Source of the DNA: Tenacibaculum sp. 190130A14a
Lineage (GTDB): Bacteria; Bacteroidota; Bacteroidia; Flavobacteriales; Flavobacteriaceae
Assembly: GCF_964048965.1 (NCBI RefSeq)
Contig: NZ_OZ040189.1
Location: forward strand, 310,001-374,000
Length of the DNA: 64,000 nucleotides
Reading direction: 5' to 3'
The notes beneath the pieces were generated by a model. The model saw nothing but the letters and a program-made list of their open reading frames with translations, had not been told where the DNA came from and did no database searches. This document shows positions 60,289 through 64,000 of this stretch, piece after piece (positions within the stretch are counted from its first letter, which is position 1; every line of letters begins with the position of its first letter). The position numbers and the translations under genes were made by a program.

Positions 60289-61424
60289 TGGATAGTGCGT
60301 CAATTCGTGGTTTTATTACCTTGATCCTGATTTCAATTGCGTTATTATTGTCTGTTTTTTTATTAACCGTAAAAACAAAGAATAAGACGGGCAATAGGTT
60401 AATGGCTATATATTTTATAACGTTCGCAATTCATATTAGTGTCTTTTTTTATGCAAATTATGTAGAGGTTCCTATTGTCTTAGATAGGCTTCGAGATCAA
60501 ATAGCTTTTTTTGCAAGTCCATTATTGTATTTATACGTTTTGTCTTGTATTTATTCTGATTTTAAACTTCAACCAAAACATCTCTTACATTTTATTCCTT
60601 TTGCCATTGAGTTATTCATGTATTTTCCTAATTTTTACTTGGCTTCAAATGAGCAACGAATACTATTTTATGAGAATTATTACTCGTACCCTGAAGTGAA
60701 AATATCTTTAGTTTATGGTGTTTCAGTGGCTTTGTTTTATTTGGTGTTGATATTTATCGAATTAAGAAAATATAGAAAACTCTTATTAGAAAATTATTCA
60801 TCCACAAAAAATTACAATTATAAATGGTTGTTTCAACTAGCGGTTATTAGTGTGGTATTACTACTATTTTCTGCGATAAAAAGTATTTATAAATTGTTTG
60901 ATAGTGATGATGCTACATTAGATATCATGCGTATCATAACAACACTTTTATTACTTGGTTTTTTATGTTGGATTGTGTTAAAAAGTATGTTGCAACCAGA
61001 GTTGTTTAGAGGTATCGACACTAAACATCAATTGGTGCGAACAATGTTAGAAAATGAAGGGAATGAAGTGGATGAGGAAGATGAAATTTCTACACAAATA
61101 AATACATTAAAAACTTATATGGATAAAGAAGAGCCTTTTTTAGATTCTTCACTTACAATCCATAATCTCGCAAATCAAATGAATATTTCTTACAGAGATT
61201 TATCGGTGCTAATTAACCATCACTTGAAACAACATTTCTTTGATTTTGTAAATGGTTATCGAATAGAAAAAGCCAAAGAAATACTTCAAAATCCATCAAA
61301 TAAAAAGCGAACCGTATTAGAGATTCTGTATGAAGTTGGGTTTAATTCCAAATCTTCTTTTAATACGGAGTTTAAAAAGCAAACGGGTTTAACACCTACT
61401 CAATACAGGAGAAACTATTGGTAG
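60288..61424 (+). CDS. AraC family regulator with membrane sensor
   Basis: A 378-residue protein: about seven N-terminal membrane helices (residues 10-235), a short linker, then a C-terminal AraC-type HTH domain (residues 275-378). The domain has LANQMNISYRDLSVLINHH and EVGFNSKSSFNTEFKKQTGLTP. Bacteroidota have many such membrane-bound AraC regulators. It may control the receptor gene that follows. Confidence 0.92.
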   Translation: MDSASIRGFITLILISIALLLSVFLLTVKTKNKTGNRLMAIYFITFAIHISVFFYANYVEVPIVLDRLRDQIAFFASPLLYLYVLSCIYSDFKLQPKHLLHFIPFAIELFMYFPNFYLASNEQRILFYENYYSYPEVKISLVYGVSVALFYLVLIFIELRKYRKLLLENYSSTKNYNYKWLFQLAVISVVLLLFSAIKSIYKLFDSDDATLDIMRIITTLLLLGFLCWIVLKSMLQPELFRGIDTKHQLVRTMLENEGNEVDEEDEISTQINTLKTYMDKEEPFLDSSLTIHNLANQMNISYRDLSVLINHHLKQHFFDFVNGYRIEKAKEILQNPSNKKRTVLEILYEVGFNSKSSFNTEFKKQTGLTPTQYRRNYW

Positions 61425-61564
61425 TCAGTTTTTTGTAATAAAGTCGAACGTTTGCTGTAGATACTCAAACGCATTTGTTTTGTAAAAAAGAGTTCGACTT
61501 TAAGCAGTCAGTCGCCTACCTTAAAGAAGTGCCGCACTTTTGTTCTCGAATTAAAATTTTATTT

Positions 61565-63949
61565 ATGAGAACTCAAAAAATCTTGATGCTAATTACATTG
61601 TTATGTACAACCTTACTTTCTGCTCAAGTAACAATTTCAGGAAAAATTAAAGATAAAAATGAAGTCATTTCTTTTGCAAATGTGGTGCTTAAAACCAGCG
61701 AAGGGAAAATTATTGCAGGTACTACTTCTGACGATCAAGGATATTTTAGCTTAAATTGTAAAGAAGGAAACTATCGTTTATTGGTTAGTTTTATTGGTTA
61801 TAAAAATTTAGAAAGAGAGTTGTCAATAAAGGAATCAATTCACCTTGGAGTTATAGAAATTGAGGAAGAGGAAAATGTATTGAATGAAGTAGTTGTTAAT
61901 TCTGAGAAAAAATTAATAGAACAAAAGAATGATCGTTTGGTTTTTAATGTTGCTAATAGTGTCTCTGTAAGTGGAGGAGATGTTGTCGATGTTCTTAAAG
62001 TAGCCCCTGGAATTTCAGTGCAAAATAATGCCATAAGTATGGTTGGTGGAGAAGCTACTAGAATTATGATTGAAGGAAGAATGGTACAACTTTCAGGTGA
62101 AGACCTCATAAATTTTTTAAACTCGATTGCAGCCGATGATATTAAATCTGTAGAAATTATTACTAATCCACCAGCACAATACGATGCAGTTGGGAACGGT
62201 GGGATTATCAATATTATATATAAGAAAGGAAGGAGAAACTCATGGAAGAATACAACTTCTTTAGCGTATAATGCGAATAAATATGGGTTTTTAACACTTC
62301 GAAACAATTTTTCTTTTAATAAAAATAAACTGCAATTAAATGCTTCTGTGAGTACTGTTAGAGGAGCGTTGCCAAATCAAGAGAATAGTTTAACTTATTT
62401 TCCAACAAGTGTCTGGAAAGTCGCTATTGAAACTAAAGAAAGGCGTAAAAATAATGCTGCTAGATTGTCTTTGAATTATGAATTGTCAAAAAATATTGAA
62501 ATAGGAGGGCAGTACCTTGGTAATTTCAATACACCAAGTGATGATGCTCCTGGAAGAACAGAGTTTTATAATGTAGGAAATCAACTAGATAGTGTATTAG
62601 TTAAAACAGAACCGAGAAAAACGCGAGTGTTTAGTCATGTACTTAATTCATATGTTGTTTTAAAATTAGATACATTAGGTAGAAAACTGTCAGTTGATTT
62701 TGACTATTTTGATTACGAAAACACACTAGATGCAAAGGCTGTGGTAAATACATTTTCTCCACAAAATGAATTGATAAATGTAAACCAATCGGTTAGAAAT
62801 TATAGCAAACAAAAAATTAATAACTATAATATAAAGTTAGATATGTATCATCCGTTAAAAGGGATGGATTTATCTTATGGAGTGAAGTTTAGTTTTGTGA
62901 CTACTAAAAATAAATTAGAAAACTATAATACGATTACTGGAACGCCAGTTTTTGATACTAATTTATCTAATGAATTTGAATACGAAGAGAATGTGCAAGC
63001 TTTTTATGTTAATGCTTCAAAATCTATTAGTGATAAATGGAGCGTTCAAGCTGGCTTGCGTTTAGAGAATACAGCAACCAAAGGAGTTTCAAAAACGTTG
63101 AATCAGACCAATAAAAATAGTTATGCAAAACTGTTTCCATCGGTTTATGTGAGGTATCAAAAGGACGAGAATAATACGTTTAGTTTTAATTATGGAAGAG
63201 GGATAAACCGTCCTATTTTTAGAGATTTAAATCCGTTTAGAAATTATTTAAACAGTAATGTATATTCTGAAGGAAATCCGTTTATGCAACCTTCTTTTGT
63301 AGATCGTTTTAACTTAATTCATAACTACAAAGGTAAATTGGTTACAACACTTTATTTTCATCATATGCAAGACGGATTTGGAACGTTGTTTTCAGCAGAG
63401 CCAGAGAATAATATTCAAGCGGTAATAAGAAGAAATTATTATAAGGGAGTGTATTGGCAACTTTCTGAGTTGTATACCGTAAAACCATTTTCTTGGTGGA
63501 GAAGTCAGAATTATGCTCATATTTCAGGGAACTCTTCTACGGTTTTTAATGAGTTTGATGTTCCTGTTAAAAATGGTATACAGTTTAGTTTTTCAACGAA
63601 TAATACGTTTAAAGTATCGGAGGATACAAGTTTACAGGTCGATTTCTTTTACCAACCGACATCATCTGCTAATATCTATACGCTGGGTACAATGTATGGT
63701 CTAAACTTAGGGGTTAAAAGAAGTTTTTTTAAGAAAAAGATTCAAGCAGCTGTTTTGTTTAATGATGTTTTTAATACGGCTAGTTTAAATAATTTAACAT
63801 CCGAAATTAATGGAGTAAGGAATGTATATAGTCAAAACTATAATAGTAGACATGTTCGTTTTTCTCTTTCTTATAGTTTCGGAAATAAGAAAATAAAAGT
63901 AAAAGATAGAGGATTTGGAAATAGTGATGAGCAAAATAGAGCAAATTAA
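61565..63949 (+). CDS. Outer membrane beta-barrel receptor (TonB-dependent receptor-like)
   Basis: A protein of about 794 residues beginning MRTQKILMLITLLCTTLLSAQ, a signal peptide; the frame extends 30 codons upstream without one. Next are a carboxypeptidase-regulatory-like domain (ISGKIKDKNEVISFANVVLK, about residues 22-105), a plug domain with VDVLKVAPGISVQNNAISM, and a barrel. Family members import or sense large substrates. A TonB box is not obvious. Confidence 0.88.
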   Translation: MRTQKILMLITLLCTTLLSAQVTISGKIKDKNEVISFANVVLKTSEGKIIAGTTSDDQGYFSLNCKEGNYRLLVSFIGYKNLERELSIKESIHLGVIEIEEEENVLNEVVVNSEKKLIEQKNDRLVFNVANSVSVSGGDVVDVLKVAPGISVQNNAISMVGGEATRIMIEGRMVQLSGEDLINFLNSIAADDIKSVEIITNPPAQYDAVGNGGIINIIYKKGRRNSWKNTTSLAYNANKYGFLTLRNNFSFNKNKLQLNASVSTVRGALPNQENSLTYFPTSVWKVAIETKERRKNNAARLSLNYELSKNIEIGGQYLGNFNTPSDDAPGRTEFYNVGNQLDSVLVKTEPRKTRVFSHVLNSYVVLKLDTLGRKLSVDFDYFDYENTLDAKAVVNTFSPQNELINVNQSVRNYSKQKINNYNIKLDMYHPLKGMDLSYGVKFSFVTTKNKLENYNTITGTPVFDTNLSNEFEYEENVQAFYVNASKSISDKWSVQAGLRLENTATKGVSKTLNQTNKNSYAKLFPSVYVRYQKDENNTFSFNYGRGINRPIFRDLNPFRNYLNSNVYSEGNPFMQPSFVDRFNLIHNYKGKLVTTLYFHHMQDGFGTLFSAEPENNIQAVIRRNYYKGVYWQLSELYTVKPFSWWRSQNYAHISGNSSTVFNEFDVPVKNGIQFSFSTNNTFKVSEDTSLQVDFFYQPTSSANIYTLGTMYGLNLGVKRSFFKKKIQAAVLFNDVFNTASLNNLTSEINGVRNVYSQNYNSRHVRFSLSYSFGNKKIKVKDRGFGNSDEQNRAN

Positions 63950-63955
63950 ACAGTA

Positions 63956-63987
63956 TAAAAAAACCGAAGCAAATCGCTTCGGTTTTT
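63956..63987 (+). terminator. Terminator after the receptor gene
   Basis: Stem AAAACCGAAGC / GCTTCGGTTTT with T run. Confidence 0.9.
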
Positions 63988-64000
63988 CATTTATAAGGTT

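Overview
The window is low-GC DNA from a marine-type member of the Bacteroidota, most likely Flavobacteriaceae. The evidence is the gene content (IPExxxVDY protein, ECF sigma/FecR/TonB receptor triad, split cytochrome c oxidase subunit III genes, an arsenosugar cluster), promoters with the Bacteroidota -7 box TAnnTTTG, few Shine-Dalgarno sequences, and tRNA genes without an encoded CCA.

Layout. Positions 1-7 kb: a minus-strand arsenosugar-biosynthesis operon (DUF547 protein, peroxidase-like protein, ArsS radical SAM enzyme, rhodanese, glycosyltransferase, purine nucleoside phosphorylase, DoxX, ArsM) followed by a methyltransferase. 7.1-7.5 kb: an ordinary Gly-Leu-Leu tRNA operon. 7.7-12.7 kb: heme O synthase and cytochrome c oxidase assembly operon. 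12.9-27.5 kb: core genes (TolC-like protein, tsaB, MscS, dodecin, purN, acpP-fabF-rnc, pyk, M28 peptidase, ssb). 27.6-33.1 kb: sigma/FecR/TonB receptor unit with a divergent acidic lipoprotein. 48.8-64 kb: core genes (Tex, metG, LD-carboxypeptidase, YraN, TlpA-like, SDR, CvpA, AraC regulator, outer-membrane receptor).

The accessory island at about 33.2-48.7 kb is the important part. It carries a WYL regulator and an HD hydrolase divergent from a run of RNA-repair genes: two RtcB ligases, a DUF434 protein, an S24/S26-like protein, a PcfJ-like protein, a nucleotidyltransferase-like protein, PrfH, a TPR protein, a DEDDh exonuclease and a YkuK/DUF458 protein. It ends with ten unusual tRNA genes: Ser(UGA), Cys(GCA), Tyr(GUA), Leu(UAA), Asp(GUC), Pro(UGG), Lys(UUU), Leu(UAG), Gln(UUG) and His(GUG). 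Both Leu tRNAs have short class I variable loops, and tRNA-like hairpin elements lie among the genes.

Four short ORFs (20-43 codons) sit directly before four intrinsic terminators. Two lie ahead of the pcfJ-rtcB-prfH block and two ahead of the tRNA array. The two before the array each contain codons for all ten tRNAs of the array within about 24 codons, including the otherwise rare TCG and CCG. The two before pcfJ contain codons for eight and nine of the ten. In all four, a segment inside the ORF is complementary to the 5' arm of the following terminator. I infer a leader-peptide attenuation circuit: damage to any one of this tRNA set would stall a leader ribosome, free an antiterminator, and switch on both RNA repair and a replacement or decoy tRNA set. 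I know of no description of this combination, but I could not search for one.
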